From Firmicutes bacterium UBA4845 (lineage in GTDB: Bacteria > Bacillota > Clostridia > Tissierellales > Sedimentibacteraceae), in NCBI GenBank assembly GCA_002399975.1, contig DHER01000149.1, forward strand, positions 1 to 7,376: 7,376 nt of DNA. The letters run 5' to 3'. Under the pieces are notes generated by a model, which saw nothing but the letters and a program-made list of their open reading frames with translations, was not told the DNA's origin and did no database searches. The position numbers were made by a program, and so were the translations under genes. Shown one piece after another: positions 6,864 through 7,376 of this stretch. Positions within the stretch are counted from its first letter, which is position 1; each line of letters begins with the position of its first letter.

Positions 6864-7209
6864 TTTTTTGAATTTTTTCAAACTGGATAGTTTTGCTTCT
6901 TAATGCCTTAAAACTGCGCCGACCATATATAACTCTTTTTATAACTTTTATTTTATTTACATTTCCTTCTGCTATCCCACTACTGTATGGCAAACATACA
7001 GCATTAACTACTGCTTCATAATCACGTTCAATTCCATTAGTAAAACTTATTAACTCTTCTATTTCTGTACCCATTACTTTTGCTATCCGTTCATTTAATA
7101 GTTCAGGTTTATTTTGTATAAAAATATCCTTAAATAAATTAACCAACTCCAACATTGTATTAAATAAAGGATACTGCCTACAAAAACAAGTGTTGAAAGC
7201 GGGATTATA
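6856..7209 (-). pseudogene. ISL3-family transposase, C-terminal fragment
   Basis: The frame is open on the minus strand from 7209 to a TAA at 6856-6858. Family resemblance starts at about 7176 with QYPLFNTMLELVNLF and runs through FTNGIERDYEAVVNA to LPYSSGIAEGNVNKIKVIKR and YGRRSFKALR. This is the C-terminal part of the ISL3 DDE domain. The Glu of IAEGNVN is the third catalytic acid. The first ATG (7155) is internal and has no ribosome binding site, so this is not a complete gene. The middle of the transposase (second Asp region to about QYPLF) is in neither this piece nor the left one. Confidence 0.83.
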
Positions 7210-7376
7210 TTATAGCCATTGTTCTTTGTTAACCGATTTTCCATAACTGATTTGGCTATTATGATTCATTTATGATAATGTTATCCACTTAAATTCTGTA
7301 TTAATTAGACCAAGCTTAGAAATTCCTAAATATAAATAATGCAAATATTATTTATTGCACATTATTTCAATTATCT
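7210..7376. other. Non-coding end of window
   Basis: No coding sequence is recognised. An imperfect hairpin is possible at 7334-7367, with arms AAATAATGCAA and TTGC-AC-ATTATTT (a two-base bulge) and a 10-base loop. It is short and AT-rich, so its meaning is doubtful. Confidence 0.3.

Larger units (their letters stand above)
6842..7209 (-). mobile_element. ISL3-family insertion sequence, C-terminal part only
   Basis: This is the 3' end of an ISL3 element in minus orientation: a terminal repeat at 6842-6863 joined to the last third of a transposase. The 5' end and the N-terminal two thirds are not present to its right within the window. Its content is complementary to the left remnant at 219-1098. 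Confidence 0.7.

Noticed and set aside
219..7209. Composite transposon with the amidohydrolase-transporter locus as cargo
   Set aside because: Both ISL3 copies are incomplete and only one end of each is seen, so there is no evidence that the interval moved as a unit.
7334..7367. Imperfect AT-rich hairpin near the window end
   Set aside because: Short arms with a bulge in very AT-rich DNA are expected by chance, and no gene ends nearby.

Overview
The base composition is very AT-rich, the ribosome binding sites are strong purine-rich ones (AGGAGG type), and every recognisable protein looks most like those of anaerobic low-GC Firmicutes. The window therefore suggests a Clostridium-like genome. 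This is inferred from style only. No rRNA, tRNA or CRISPR array was found. I see no previously undescribed system. What the window shows is a small catabolic locus that is decaying and is bracketed by broken insertion sequences.

Layout. 1-218: no convincing gene. 219-1098 (+): terminal repeat, promoter and the N-terminal two thirds of an ISL3-family transposase, broken by stops and frameshifts. 1202-2032 (-): a shortened IS3-family element whose single 212-codon frame joins the OrfA helix-turn-helix to the OrfB C-terminus through an in-frame internal deletion. 2080-3249 (-): an M20 amidohydrolase pseudogene with at least six lesions. 3273-4685 (-): an intact YfcC/DcuC-type membrane transporter. 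4648-5043 (-): the C-terminal remnant of a CyuA-like (UPF0597) L-cysteine desulfidase. 5069-6235 (-): an intact M20D amidohydrolase. 6289-6603 (-): the C-terminal remnant of a membrane protein. 6604-6841: AT-rich non-coding DNA with one perfect inverted repeat. 6842-7209 (-): the C-terminal third of an ISL3 transposase with its terminal repeat. 7210-7376: nothing recognisable.

How the genes fit together. The minus-strand genes from about 6600 down to 2080 are closely spaced and co-oriented, as in an operon: membrane protein, amidohydrolase, CyuA-like lyase, YfcC transporter, second amidohydrolase. A plausible reading is import of an N-acylated amino acid or similar conjugate, hydrolysis by the M20 enzyme, and breakdown of the freed amino acid (cysteine or serine type) by the lyase. 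Only the transporter and one amidohydrolase remain intact, so any present function would rest on that pair.

The two ISL3 pieces lie in opposite orientations. They hold complementary parts of one transposase: zinc finger plus two catalytic Asp on the left, catalytic Glu on the right. Their 22-bp ends match at 20 positions. Either two copies were truncated independently, or one copy was split by an inversion of the roughly 6-kb interval, with loss of the middle of the gene.
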